Shown here: positions 34,836-46,787 of the stretch, one piece after another
How the letters are laid out: each line of letters opens with the position of its first letter
How positions within the stretch are numbered: the first letter of the stretch is position 1
From: Sipunculus nudus
Lineage: Eukaryota > Annelida > Sipuncula > Golfingiida > Sipunculidae
DNA length: 64,000 bases
Direction: 5' to 3'
Assembly: GCA_026874595.1 (NCBI GenBank)
Contig: CM049315.1
Location: forward strand, 4,396,664-4,460,663
Notes under the pieces: generated by a model
Seen by the model: only the letters and a program-made list of their open reading frames with translations
Database searches by the model: none
What the model was told of the DNA's origin: nothing
Translations under genes and position numbers: made by a program

Positions 34836-35818
34836 CTCTAGATCACGGTTATATGGACTGGTACTGGTATTTATAGCTTAGCCATCTTACATTATTGTAA
34901 TTTTATTGAATGTTGAGTCTTTCTGGACATGATAGGATTCAGAAGCCGGGGGGGGGGGAGGGGTCCAGGGGGTCCGGACCTCCCCCCCCCTTTCATCAGA
35001 AGCAACGTTTTTTAAGGGCTTCAGATGGAATTTTTTGCGGCCTGGGGACCTTTTTATTATTTAGGGTTTTCTTAAGTCCTCCTGAGTCGGACCCCCCCCC
35101 CCCTTTTCCTAAATCCTGGATCCGCCCCTGGGATTCAAGTAACTAAACCCTGTAAAGAGTAAGTTGATCCTACACATGTAAATTAGGCTAATTAGGTGAA
35201 TCATGTTGTTGAGACTAAATTTTAATATTTAAACAGTGTTCTTAAAAGTATTGAGCATTGGATAATCCTTGGCTCAATGAAGAAAAAAACACCCTGCAAA
35301 TGAAGGTTGTTGTTTATATAATATATACATGTGTATATATATATATATGTTTGACTTTGAATATGATGTCAGAACAAACAGTAGCTAATTATGTAATCAG
35401 ATAATCTTATAACCAAGGAAACAGGATTTAGTAGGCATTCTGATATGACTGATAGAGCCTACTTTAGTGAACTGTTAGGTTTTAAGAGTAACACTGCTGT
35501 TAATCATATCAGTATACAACATGTTTGGGTAAGGCTTGTAGTTAAGATTTTTTAAAGACTTGGAAATGTTCTGTCTTGTTGTTCTTTGATAATTTTTGTT
35601 AAAAAGTTGAGAGAGCAATTTCAAAATTATTATTAATGGTGTATATATATATATATATTAGATCTTATACAACTCGGATATAGATGTGATAAACATTCCA
35701 TAAAAAATTTGGTCTCAGTCAATCAATATTATTGATTCAATTAAGTATTATCAAGATGTGAGAGAAAAGGGAACACTGCTCAATTGTTGAAAGATGTTGA
35801 GCTATAAATCTGAATAAA
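34836..35818 (+). other. MAT2B: Probable MAT2B 3' region
   Basis: No AATAAA occurs soon after the stop. The first canonical AATAAA I found is at 35813-35818, which would give a 3' UTR of about 1 kb that includes the MITE at 34942-35130. A shorter UTR with a variant signal is equally possible. Confidence 0.35.
34942..35130. mobile_element. hAT-like MITE (family S)
   Basis: About 190 bp, ending TAAATCCTGGATCCGCCCCTG, whose reverse complement starts CAGGGGCGG as hAT termini often do. Flanking direct repeats GGATTCA lie at 34935-34941 and 35131-35137. It contains C and G tracts and 'TTTTTAAGGGCTTCAGA'. Related copies are at 43056-43213 and 45562-45766, with fragments at 36243-36294 and 62793-62868. 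Confidence 0.65.
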
Positions 35819-36242
35819 ATAATGATATCAGAACTGGATTTCTTTTTTGTATTGTGTGTATGCTTCAGATCTTATATGTACAGGAGGTTTATATTATCAA
35901 GTTTTCTTGAAAAATTGCCCGAATCACCTTCATATTTCCAAGTTTGGACCGCCCTATATCTGAGGCCTTTGACCTTATTAAATAGTCTGGGTCGCCCCAG
36001 GCCTGTCAAATCACTTTTAAATGGAGTTACTTTTTTGTGAAGATTTATTGTTAATGACGCTAATAACTTTTTTTTATTGTTACAGATGTCTCTTATTGTG
36101 TGCGGCAGTTTTGCATGTGTCTGTGTAGCGATAGTATTGTCCGTTGCCATGGGAGACGTGCGAGCCGGGCCGGCCCACGTGTCACCCTGACATGTAAAAA
36201 CAGCACTCCTGCTGATTTGGAACTTTCTGGGCTGTTCGCCTC
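35131..36242. other. Intergenic sequence
   Basis: AT-rich, with short TA tracts near 35335-35347 and 35641-35658. 35820-36240 has short open frames on both strands with no recognisable family. Confidence 0.3.
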
Positions 36243-36294
36243 CAGAAGCGGATCCGGGGAGGGATCCGGATCTCCCCTCACCCCCCCCCCTTTT
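36243..36294. repeat. Fragment of MITE family S
   Basis: GAAGCGGATCCGGGGAGGG followed by GGATCCGGATCTCCCC and a C tract. This matches the left end of family S and is cut by the M element starting at 36295. Confidence 0.5.
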
Positions 36295-37120
36295 TTAGCT
36301 CAGCTGACTGAAAGTCATCTGAGCTATAGCGATCACTCTTTGTCCGTCGTCCGTCTGTCTGTCCGTCTGTTAACCAGGCACAAATCGTAACCGCTGGACA
36401 TAGAACCTTGTAACTTGGGATTCTGAGAGGTCTATTATTTTTCGATTTTTTACGAATTTTTTTCTATATTTTTGAGACCTTTAAAAATGTGAACATCTAT
36501 TAACAAGGCACAAATCGTGAAGACTGGACCTAGAATCTTAATTCTTGACACACTGAGAGGTCCATGAAAAATCTCCTTGGAAACCAGAAATTAGGTCTCT
36601 GTTACCCATATCTTTTGAGATATGGGGCCCCAAAGTATCCCCCAGAGTAGTCAAAAATTTTATACAAAAACTTAAATATCTCAATAACTACATCTCTGAT
36701 GGTCATGATTTTTGGCATACATATTGATCATGAGATGTTCCATTAGTTGCTGCAGACTGGTGGCTCCACCTGTATTGTTTGATTTTTTACGATTTTTTTC
36801 TCTATTTTTGAGACCTTTAAGGATGCTGGTACTGTTAACGTGGCACAAATCGTAACGACTGGACCTAGAATCTACATTCTCGACACACTGAGAGACCTAT
36901 GAAAAGTCTCCATGGAAACCAGAAATTAGGTCTCTGTTACCCTTATCCTTGGAGCTATGGGGCCCCAAAGTACCCCCCAGAATAGTAAAAAATTTCATAC
37001 AAAAACTTCAATATCTCATTAACTACATCATTGATGGTTATGATTTTTGGCATACATATTGATCATGAGATGTTTCATCAGTTTCTGCAGACTGGTGGCG
37101 CCACCTGTATTTTTCAATTT

Positions 37121-40077
37121 TTAGCTCAGCTGACTATAAGTCATCTGAGCTATAGTCGTGGTCCATTGTCCGTCGTCCGTCTGTCTGTCCGTCCGTAGAT
37201 GTGGCACGTTTTGAAACCGTAAGACCTAGGAATCCAAAATTCAGCATAATGTTAGATGTCCCCAAGATCTCCTACCAAGCCGAAAACTGGGTCTTTGCGA
37301 CTTCGTTCCTTTGAGAAATTAAGGAAAAACCTCAATTTTTTATTAAAATCCTATTTTCACTTTTCAGGACTGCCTAATATCAAAACCACTCATCTGTTTT
37401 TCCTCATATTTACCATAAATATTCCTCTATATAGTTCCTATGTACATGCCAGAAATTAGGTCTGTATTATATAATTTAAAAAAGTTATGGACCCAAACAT
37501 AATGCATTTTGGAAAAAATCAGGAAAGACATTTGATCACTTAACACAAAACATGTTAAAGCTATGGACTTTTTTTCCAGTAATATAACTTTATTTTATCA
37601 AAATTAAATTGTATACCCAAAATTAGATCAAAATCTTTTAAATTTTTTAAAATATTAACAAAAATAAAAAATTGGTACCTTAAATTTTGCCCAAATTTGA
37701 CCATGGCACGTTTTTTTCCTGTAAGTTCTGTGAATCTTATTTTCACAGCATGTACAAATAAGGATATAATCTGTTAAAGTCTGAAATTTGAAAATAAAAG
37801 CTGCAAAATTAGGCTAGTTATTGAATTTTTTTGGAGGCTCTTGTTGTATTCCCTTACATTGTCAAGCAGTCCACTGTGGTCACTGTTGGTCATTTAGTGC
37901 AGCTCTCTATGCTCCCAAGGTTGTTGGCATAATTTTAGATGTCCCCAAGATCTCCTACCAAGCTGAAAACGGGGTCTTTGCGACTTTGTTCTTTTGAGAA
38001 ATTAAGGAAAAACCTCAATTTTTTATTAAAAACTTATTTTCACATTTCAGGACAGCCTAACCAAGAAACCACTCACCTGTTTTTCCTCATATTTACCATA
38101 AATATTCCTCTATATAGTTCCTATGTACATGTCAGAAATTAGGTCTGTATTATATGACTTAAAAAAAGTTAAGGGCTCAAACATAATGCATTTTGTAAAA
38201 AATCAGGAAAGATATTTGATCATTTAAAACAAAACATTTTAAAGCTATGGACTTTTTTCCAGTGATATATCTTTAATTAATCAAAATTTAATTATATACC
38301 CAAAATTAGATCAAAATCTGTTAAATTTTTTAAAATATTAGCAAAAATAAAAAATAGGTACCTTAAATTTTGCCTAAATTGACCATGTTACGTTTTTTTC
38401 TTATAAGTACATTTGATTTAATTTTCACAGCCAGTTTACATGTGGATTTAATCTGATGAATTTTGAATTTGAAAGTATAAGCTTAAAAATTAGTCTAGCT
38501 ATTGAAGTTTTTTAGAAGCCTTAATGTATTTGTATTTTCTAGCATCATGACCCTACTTTTGTTTACCTGGTAAACCAAAAATTGGCATAATGTTAGATGT
38601 AATTGTAAATATTCATATTCTTCCATACATTTCCTATGTACATACCAAAATTTTGGTCAGTATTGCATAATTTGTTGAAGTTACAGGCCAAAACATAATG
38701 CACCTTTTAAAAAATCAGGATATATATTTACTCACTTAAAATAAGAATGGCTGAGACTTTTTTTCAGGAATATAACATCATTTAATCAAGATTCAATTGT
38801 ATACCGAAAATTAGATCTGAAAAATGCATTTTTTTAAGTTATTAGCATAAATATAAAATTAGTACCTTAAATTTTGCCCAACTTTGGCCATGGCACGATT
38901 TTTTCCTGTAAGTACTGTGGATGTTATTTTCACAGCATGTACACATAAGGATTTAACCTGTTTAAATCTGAAATTTGAAAATAAAAGCTGCAAAATTAGG
39001 CTAGTTATTTAATTTGTTTGGAGGCTCTTGTTGTATTCCCTTACATTGTCAAGCAGTCCACTGAGGTCACTGTTGGTCATTCAGTGCAACTCTCAATGCT
39101 CCCCAGGCTATTATGTAATCCCATCACTCAGGCAAGCCCTCTCTCTTGTTGAGCTTGATCAGGCTGCCAGCATAAATACCACAGGGAGCCTTTCTCTCCC
39201 CCCCCCCCCCCCACCCCATTCTGTTGACAGACGTTTAAAGAAATCAATTTTCTTTTAAATGATTTTAACAAATATAATTGAACCCATCAGTATGCTTAAA
39301 TTATTATAAAATATGAAGCACATTATGGATAAATAAAGACACAATTAAAAATTGTGAAATCTAAATCAAGTATTATTTTTAGATATTTATTGTTTTGCAG
39401 ATTTAGAAAATATATTTTTGTGGTAAAAAATAAATAAACATTTGTATGCATGATGTGGTGTTATCTGACAAGATTGAGATTTATGATGATGCAAATGAGA
39501 ATTATGAATCAACTTTTATATTCAGATATATATGTTAAATTGGAAATGTATTGAAATATAAACTTAAACTAGAAAATAATTGATGTGATGAAAAAAAATG
39601 AGGATTTAATACAAACAATTGTTCATTATTTTCCTGCCTCAGCAGAATTTGAGATCAGGCTTTGTTTGCCCTGTTTTATGTTGTTAATTAGCTATATTTC
39701 AACTGTATACATTTCATAAAAAAATACATATATATTTAATAATATATATTATACCAAAAAATAGATTCAATTGAACAAATGTGTAAACTACTGAAATGTC
39801 AACAGTTAATCTAAAAACCAGCTAATGATCATGGTATAGTACAGATCATTTGTTCACAAACTGCTCACATGCTTTAGTTTCAACATTAGGAAACACATGG
39901 TCAGGTCACAAAATATTTTTTGCAACAATTTCTTGCTCATCAATACAAACCAATCATATAAACCAACCATGGCCTTTATTACCTCTTCCTCTTACACTTT
40001 ATCTCCATTTGATATTATTTTGGATTTTTACCTTCAAGGTTAACGTCAGCTGAGCACAGTGACCCATAGGTCCCTTG
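37121..40077 (+). mobile_element. Family J element J3, nested in M
   Basis: Starts TTAGCTCAGCTGACTATAAG and ends TCAGCTGAGCACAGTGACCC, ATAGGTCC and CTTG (40074-40077), followed by TT. It includes a duplicated internal segment: 'GATGTCCCCAAGATCTCCTACCAAGC' occurs at 37256 and again about 680 bp later at 37939. The 3' half from 39238 matches J1. M sequence is continuous across it at a T run. Confidence 0.8.
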
Positions 40078-41429
40078 TTACGTATTGTTTTGTCTATTTT
40101 TGAGACCTTTAAAAATGTGAACAGCTGTTAACAGGGCACAAATCATAAAGACTGGACCTAGAATCTTCATTCTTGACACACTGAGAGGTCCATGAAAAGT
40201 CTCCATGGAAACCTGAAATAAGGTCTCTGTTACCCATATCCTTTGAGCTTTGGGGGGCTCCAAATAACCCCCAAGAATAATGGAAAATTTGATAAAAACA
40301 AACTCCAACATCTCAATAACTACAACACTAATGGTCGAGATTTTCAGCATACATATTGATCAAGAGGTGTTCCATCAGTTCCTGCAGACTGGTGGCGCCA
40401 CCTGTATTTTTTCAAATTTTAACGATTTTTTTTCTCTATTTTTTAGACCTTTAAGGATGTAGTTATCTGTCAACAGGGTACAAATCGTAACAACTGGACC
40501 TAGAATCTTCATTCTTGACACAGGGAGACCCATGATAAGTTCCATGGAAACCTGAAATTAGGTCTCTGTTACCCATATCCTTTGAGCTATGGCACTCAAA
40601 AGTACAGCTCAGAATAATGGAAAATTTGATACAAAAGCTGAAGTATCTGAACAGCTAATGCAGAGATCATCATGATTCTTTGCATGGATATTGATCATGG
40701 AGTGTTTCATCAGTTTCTGCAGACTGGTGGCACAACCTGTATTTGTTCGGGGTTTTTTTTACAAATTTTTTCTCTATTTTTGAGACCTTTAAAGATATGA
40801 ACATCTGTTAACAGGGCACAAATCATAAAAACTGGACCTAGAATCTTCATTCTTGACACACAGGGAGACCCATGAAAAGTCTCCATGGAAACCTGAAATT
40901 AGGTCTCTGTTACCCATATTCTTTAAGCTGTATGGCTCCAAAATACCCCCCAGAATAATGGAAAATTTGATACAAAAACTGCAGTATCTCAATAACTACA
41001 ACACTGATGGTCATGATTTTCGGCATACATATTGATCATGAGCTGTTCCATCAGTTTCTGCAGACTCGGTGCGCCACCTCTATTTTTTTCAAATTTTAAC
41101 GATTTTTTTTTCTCTTTTTTTGAGACCTTTAAAGATGTGGTTATCTGTCAACAGGGTACAAATTGCAACAACTGGACCTAGAATCTTCATTCTTGTCATG
41201 CAAGGAGGCCCATGAAAAGTGCCTATGGAAACTTGTAATTAGGTCTCTGTTACCCATAACCTTCAAGCTATAGGACTCTGCAGTATCCCTCAGAATAATG
41301 GACAATTTGATACAAAAGCTGAAGTATCTGAACAACTAATGCGGAGATCATCATGATTCTTTGCATGGATATTGACCATTAAGTGTTTTTTATTAGTTTC
41401 TGCAGACTACTGGAGCCACCTGTATTTTT

Positions 41430-42871
41430 GTATCCGCAAAACGAAGTTTTGCGGATACTATGTTTTTGACCGGGTTCCTCCGCCGCCGCCACGTTCATTT
41501 CCAGAGTGCTCCTCTAAGCAAAATGGACCAGTTTTTCCGAAACTTACACCAATTATCGGGTTAAATGTGAACAAGTGCCTTACCAATTAGCGTTGACCTC
41601 TGACCTTTCCTCTATCCAGCGTCCAATTGTGCGTCTGTTTCCACACATAAACCCTCATATCTCGGGAGCCGTTTGACCGATCAGGAAATAAAATTTATAC
41701 AAATGTAGCCCTTGGATTGCTTCATAACATACACAAAAATTGGTGGCGCCACCTGTAACCAAGTTTGCAGTGTCCATCTGTTCATCTGCCTTGGGTTAAA
41801 ATCACTCATATCTCTGCAGTGAATTGACTAATTCACCTGAAATTCGTCATGCCTATACATCCTGGATAGCTTTCCTGATTTTATGACAGGTGGCGCCACC
41901 TTCATTCACATTCACGCTGATCACATCCAAGCTCATATCTCAGGAGCTGTTTGACCGATCAGGAAATAAAATTTATACAAATGTAGCCCTTGGATAGCTC
42001 TATAACATGCACAAAAAATGGTGGGGCCACCTGTCACCATGTTTGCACAGTGTCCATCTGTTCATCTGCCTTGGGTGAAAATCACTCATATCTCTGCAAT
42101 GAATTGACTAATTCACCTGAAATTCGGCATGCGTATACATCCAGGATAGCTTTCTTGATTTTATGACAGATGGCGCCACCTTCATTCACGTTCACGCTGA
42201 TCACATCCAAGCTCATATCTTGGGAACCGTTTGACTGATTGGGCCAATATTTTGCATGCGTATAGATCTCACATAGCTCTATAACATACGCAAAACTGAT
42301 GACGCCACCTGCAACCATTTTTGCACAGTGTCTGTCTGTTTGTCTGCCATGGGATAATGTCACTCATATCTCGGCAGTGGTTTGACATATCTGCCTAATA
42401 TTTGCAGTTTTATACATCCTTGATAGCTTTCTTGATTTTATGACAGGTGGTGCCACCTACATTCTAGTTTATGCTGCAGACATCCAAGCTCATATCTCGG
42501 GAACCGTTTGAACGATTGGGCCAAAATTTTGCATGTGTATAGATCTCACATAGGTCTTTATCATACGCTAAACTGGAGGGGCCACCTGCAACCATTTTTG
42601 CACAGCGTCTGTCTGTTTGTCTGCCGTGGGCTAAAATCACTCATATACATGTAGTGGTTTGACTTTTCTGCCTAAAATTTTGCATATGTATACAACTTGG
42701 ACAGCTTTCTGGATTTGTGGTTGGTGGCACAATCTACATACACATTATATTGCTTATATGCAACATACCGCACTCTATTTCCCCTTGCCACTCAATCCAT
42801 GCCTCACTTCACCCGTTCCACTCTGATTTTGGCGGATACACGCAGTCACTTGTCGGCTAACCGTATTCTAG
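41430..42871 (+). mobile_element. Family K element K3, nested in M
   Basis: Starts with a perfect hairpin: arm TATCCGCAAAAC (41431-41442), loop GAA, arm GTTTTGCGGATA (41446-41457). (GCC)n follows. Core units of about 280 bp carry GGTGGCGCCACC (for example near 41743 and 41888). Ends GGCGGATACA, a decayed hairpin, and CCGTATTCTAG (CTAG 42868-42871). It sits in the T run of an M core unit, between 'CACCTGTATTTT' and 'TTTTTTAAAGTT'. Confidence 0.8.
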
Positions 42872-43055
42872 TTTTTTAAAGTTTACACATTTTTTCTCTA
42901 TTTTTGAGATATATAAATACAGACCAAATCTTGGCCTGTTGGTTTATCTGTTTGATGCTTCAGTTGAATGGGTATATACTACCATTCTGATGCTAAAATT
43001 TCCTTTTGCGAATCTCTTCCCAGTCAGCTGAGCGTCATGACCCATGGGTCACTTG

Positions 43056-43213
43056 TTTTTTTTGTAGCCGCCGCAACCTTTCTTTAAGGGTTTCAGACCA
43101 ATTTTTCCGGCCTGGACCCCTTTTCCGGACCTGGGGACCTTTTTTTTTCAGGATTTTCATTAGTCCTTCTTGGTTGGACCCCTCCTTTTCCTTAATCCTG
43201 GATCCGCCCCTGT
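43056..43213. mobile_element. MITE family S copy
   Basis: 'GCCGCCGCAACCTTTCTTTAAGGGTTTCAGA', 'CCTGGACCCCTTTTCC' and the terminal TTAATCCTGGATCCGCCCCTG. It directly follows the 3' end of M. The left end is incomplete. Confidence 0.55.
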
Positions 43214-43294
43214 GCTCTATGAGCGCGTGGCTTTTAATGTTCTTTGGGCATGTGTTTTATGTATTTATGGGTTCTTTCGATTGTTCGTGAAATA

Positions 43295-43331
43295 GAAGTT
43301 TCTAGAATTTTCGGATGAAAAGTTATAAATA
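43295..43331 (+). promoter_or_regulatory. Heat-shock element plus TATA box
   Basis: GAAGTTTCTAGAATTTTC (43295-43312) is four perfectly alternating GAA/TTC blocks at 5-bp steps, and a further TTCGTGAA precedes it at 43284-43291. TATAAATA follows at 43324-43331, then GGGG. This is the layout of an HSF1-driven core promoter, with a start expected near 43350-43360. No heat-shock protein coding sequence follows. Confidence 0.7.
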
Positions 43332-43349
43332 GGGGCTTTGTTTTAGAGT

Positions 43350-43835
43350 CGGAGGGGAGGAGAGAGAAATATTCCAGCGGACACGAAAGAGTGCGAGTCA
43401 GTTTTGGACCTATCTGATAATTGCAGTAGTGTCAGGGATTCTACGAACTCTATGCAGATTTAGTGCAGCCTGTCTCCAGTTTGCTTTCGGGATTATTACA
43501 AGAACTTCACTTCTGGATAACAACAGATTGATTTTGTAATTGAATTAAACTATTATTCTCTGAGAAGATTTATGTGAACTGTTCATCTGAATTATATGCT
43601 TTAAAGGACTTGTTATTGCTATGACAGTGAATGTATCCAGGTACTCTACACTTTATTTATTATACTGTGTAATTGAATTGGTTTGCTGTGGTACTGTTGT
43701 TATACTGTGTAATTATATTGATTTAGTGTATTGTAATGTTAGGGTTGTTTTAAGAATAAATTATAATTATTTGTTAACAAAAAACCCCACTGACTTCTTT
43801 TTTCATTCCCCTATACATTTCACACTGCCTAGTGT
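43350..43835 (+). other. Possible 5' UTR or solo LTR downstream of the HSE/TATA
   Basis: Begins GAGTCGGAGGGGAGGAG. AATAAA follows at 43755-43760. A short ATG frame (43621-43899) has no family resemblance. A TATA box followed within about 430 bp by a polyadenylation signal fits a retroelement LTR, but I could not define TG...CA ends, a target duplication or a primer-binding site. A non-coding or 5'-UTR exon of a gene is the alternative. Confidence 0.3.
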
Positions 43836-45553
43836 TACAGAATCTGAAATTTTTAATCTCCATAACAAAATTGATGCTCGTCACGACTACGTGATCTGAT
43901 AATATTAGGTTTCGTTATATTATAAACTCCTGTTTTCACCAGCACTTTTTTCCTCGTTTCAGTAAAAGAGTTCAGATATTTACTATATCTTTCGAGCTAT
44001 GAGTCCAGTCGGTACAAGATGGGACATTTTGCAATTTTTGTGTGGGCATGTGACCAGCATGTGTCCTAACGTGAAATATGCCCTTTCTCCAGGCAGGGCA
44101 TGTGCACCATGCATGTTTGTGACTTTGGGAGTTATACATTTACCAGAGCATTTACTCTGTTTTTCGGTCATTTACCTTTGACAGACCTGTATCCGGCTGA
44201 TCACACATCCTCTTGCAGTCAAGGGTAGTTGCTTCACCAGGTGTCAAAGTATTATAATTTTACCTTTGTTCCTTACTTGTATTTCCGGTAGCAGTTTTAC
44301 GCAAAACATTTTTACGAGATTTTGTTGTGTTCGGGTAACGACAACTTGTCGACAAGGGACAGTCCATTAAAATATGGAGCTAATCTAGTAATTCCATTGA
44401 TGGGCCGTTGTTAAGTGACACTAGAAGGTGTTGGCTTTGTACTTGAATCCACCTTTAAACGGGATTTGTAAACCGAACAGGATTTTTAAATTATGGACGG
44501 GATTTGTAAATCATAAACCGTATAGTTCTGATAAGATTTCGCTGCGATAGATCCTTTCAAGTTTCCACATGCCCCCATTAGGACACTATCACATACTTGG
44601 CATCATTCCCGATATTTCACGATGAAAAGGGCATTTCTTAGGTTTGTCTCCTGGGGAGATGCGTGACAAAGACTTCGTGCCACCACCGTCTGAACCCGTG
44701 CATTTTACAGTTTTGCCATATGAAAGATGTGCGCATGTGATCGTATGCTCCTCTGGCCCGTGCATGGTTGCAAGCAATACTAGAGCACATACACCTGTAT
44801 AAATACGAGTGACACTGGGAATAACAATATGATCTCCAATAAAAGATGATAAAGCCGCTGTTCCCTTTGCATGCCGGCCAGTCTGTCAGCTGATCAGCCG
44901 GCTTCAGCCAACGCCCATTTATATAAATCAATAAACATTGCCTTTAATATCCCAGTGACGGACGAAGGGTCGTTCTTTGGTTGACTTTCTTATGTGGATC
45001 GTTGATGTATTAAAGGTATGTATTTTTAATATCACATGTGAGGATTTTGCTTTTAGAAAAAAAGACAATTCTTAGGCTTCAACGTTATTGGCGTCTCTAG
45101 CTCTCAGACGAAGGTAAGATGCGTTTTCAATCATTGACGATACTGCCATGCATTCATCTTAACGACCATTGTAACTGACGAAAAATAGATAAAGTAAACC
45201 ATGAGTATTTCTGGGTCTACAGTTTTAGAGATTAAACAGGAATGTCAGGTACCAGCTCCTGTGTGTATGCATGAATGATGTTTATTATTTGACACGTTAA
45301 ATCAACTGTTATTACATACGGAAACATGCTATGAAGTATACGAAGGCCTCTCAAGTCTTGCATTCTGAACTTCGTTAGGCCAACTTCTACGATCACACTA
45401 CTAATGACACCAATTTTCGTGTACGGACGTATGTTAAACCCATTAAAAAACACACTAATTAAGACTCCCAACTCTGGGCCGAGTTTTCAAATTTAAAATT
45501 CTGATATGTCTTGATGCGGCCTGTTCGTGTTATCGTAATACCAGTTCCTGATC
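43836..45553. other. Intergenic sequence of normal complexity
   Basis: Less repetitive than the surroundings. Short frames (60-97 codons) on both strands show no recognisable domain. It could hold parts of genes outside my recognition. Confidence 0.3.
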
Positions 45554-45561
45554 TTAATTCA

Positions 45562-45766
45562 GAAGCGGATCCAGGGGGACCCCCCCCCCCCTTTTTCACC
45601 CGATGCAACCTTTTTTAAAGGCTTTTAGACGAAATTTTGCGGCCTGGACCCCCCCCCCCCCCCCCCTTTTCCGGACCTGATGACCTTTTTTTAGGATGAT
45701 CATTTAACCTCCTTGGTTGGACCCCCCCCCCCCCCCTTTTCCTAAATCCTGGATCCGCCCCTGTAA
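45562..45766. mobile_element. hAT-like MITE, family S
   Basis: GAAGCGGATCCAGGGGG at the left and CTAAATCCTGGATCCGCCCC at the right give inverted GGATCC-centred ends. Flanking direct repeats TTAATTCA lie at 45554-45561 and 45767-45774. Internal C tracts lie near 45582, 45652 and 45723. This is the most complete copy in the window. Confidence 0.7.
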
Positions 45767-45829
45767 TTAATTCATCATTTTCCAATTGGGCGGTTGAGTG
45801 TATTCGGATATGTGCATGGATTAAAGAAA

Positions 45830-46010
45830 TTTGAAAAAATGTAGATGGCGTTTCTATATTTTGTGTAAGAAATAAAGCTATCCAAGGCGCATAAATATGT
45901 AAACGTTAAGGCCATTAAATTAAACCACTCCTGAGATATGTGCTTTTTACACAAAATGGACGCTGATGATATTTTAAAAATGTGGCACAACTTCGTGGTT
46001 ATGTCATTAG
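45830..46010 (-). repeat. Diverged K core unit, reverse orientation
   Basis: 'GTGTAAGAAATAAAGCTATCCAAGGC', 'TTAAACCACTCCTGAGATATGTG' and 'ATGGACGCTG' are recognisable, worn versions of the reversed K unit seen in K2. Confidence 0.5.
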
Positions 46011-46230
46011 GATGTATCTAAGCGAAGGCACAGGCAAGGTAATTAACTGTGCACGTTATGTTATGGACATATATATTGTCTTCCGCTCAGAGTCAGTGAC
46101 GTAAAGGCGTGCTTCGGTCATTTACAAGCCGCACTACCGGAGTAAAAGTATATACGAGTGAAGTTACAAGTTCCGGACATTTCACAGTAACTGTAAAATG
46201 TAAAAGTACTTTATTTAATTTACTCAAATA

Positions 46231-46374
46231 CAGTAGAACCTGTCTGAAATACCACCTGTCTAAATAACCAACCCTTATGTGAACCGAAAACATTCACATT
46301 ACTGACCTTGTCTAATAAAACCACCTGTGAATTAAAGACCACATTTGGCCATTCTTATTACAGAGGTTTCACTG
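46231..46374. mobile_element. pogo/Tigger-like MITE
   Basis: CAGTAGAACCTGTCT at the left and AGAGGTTTCACTG at the right, each flanked by TA (46229-46230, 46375-46376). About 144 bp, no coding capacity. TA duplication and CAGT-AACCTC ends are typical of pogo/Tigger relatives. Confidence 0.7.
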
Positions 46375-46787
46375 TAAATTATATTTGAAGATTCATCAAA
46401 ATCAGTATATATATTTAATAGAATGCCGGGCTAAAATTATTCAATCGTGAGATTGCATGTTCTGTTTTGTGACAGTCAACATATTCTGTGTTTCCGGGGT
46501 CCCTTCATATAATGGATATGGTAAGTAAAAGGTTACCTTATATTAATGGTGAAAGGTTTTTTAGCTCAGCTGACTATACGTCATATATGGTATAGTCGTG
46601 GTCCATTGTCCGTCGTCCGTCCGTCTGTCCGTCCGTCCGTCCGTGGATGTGGCACGTTTTGAAACCATAAGACCTAGGTATCCAAAATTCGGCATGATGT
46701 TAGATGTCCCCAAGATCTCCTACCAAGCCGAAAACTGGGTCTTTGCGACTTCGTTCCTTTGAGAAATTAAGGAAAAACCTCAATTTT

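Larger units (their letters stand above)
36295..43055 (+). mobile_element. Family M element carrying nested J3 and K3
   Basis: Starts TTAGCTCAGCTGACTGAAAG with partner arm CATCTGAGCTATAG and (GTCC)n/(GTCT)n. Ends TCAGCTGAGCGTCATGACC, CATGGGTCA and CTTG (43052-43055). M shares termini with J but has a different core, of about 340 bp: 'CACAAATCGTAAAGACTGGACCTAGAATCTTCATTCTTGACACAC', 'CATGGAAACCTGAAATTAGGTCTCTGTTACCCATATCC', GGTGGCGCCACC (for example 37094-37105), 'CTCTATTTTTGAGACCTTTAA'. Its own sequence is 36295-37120, 40078-41429 and 42872-43055. Confidence 0.75.
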
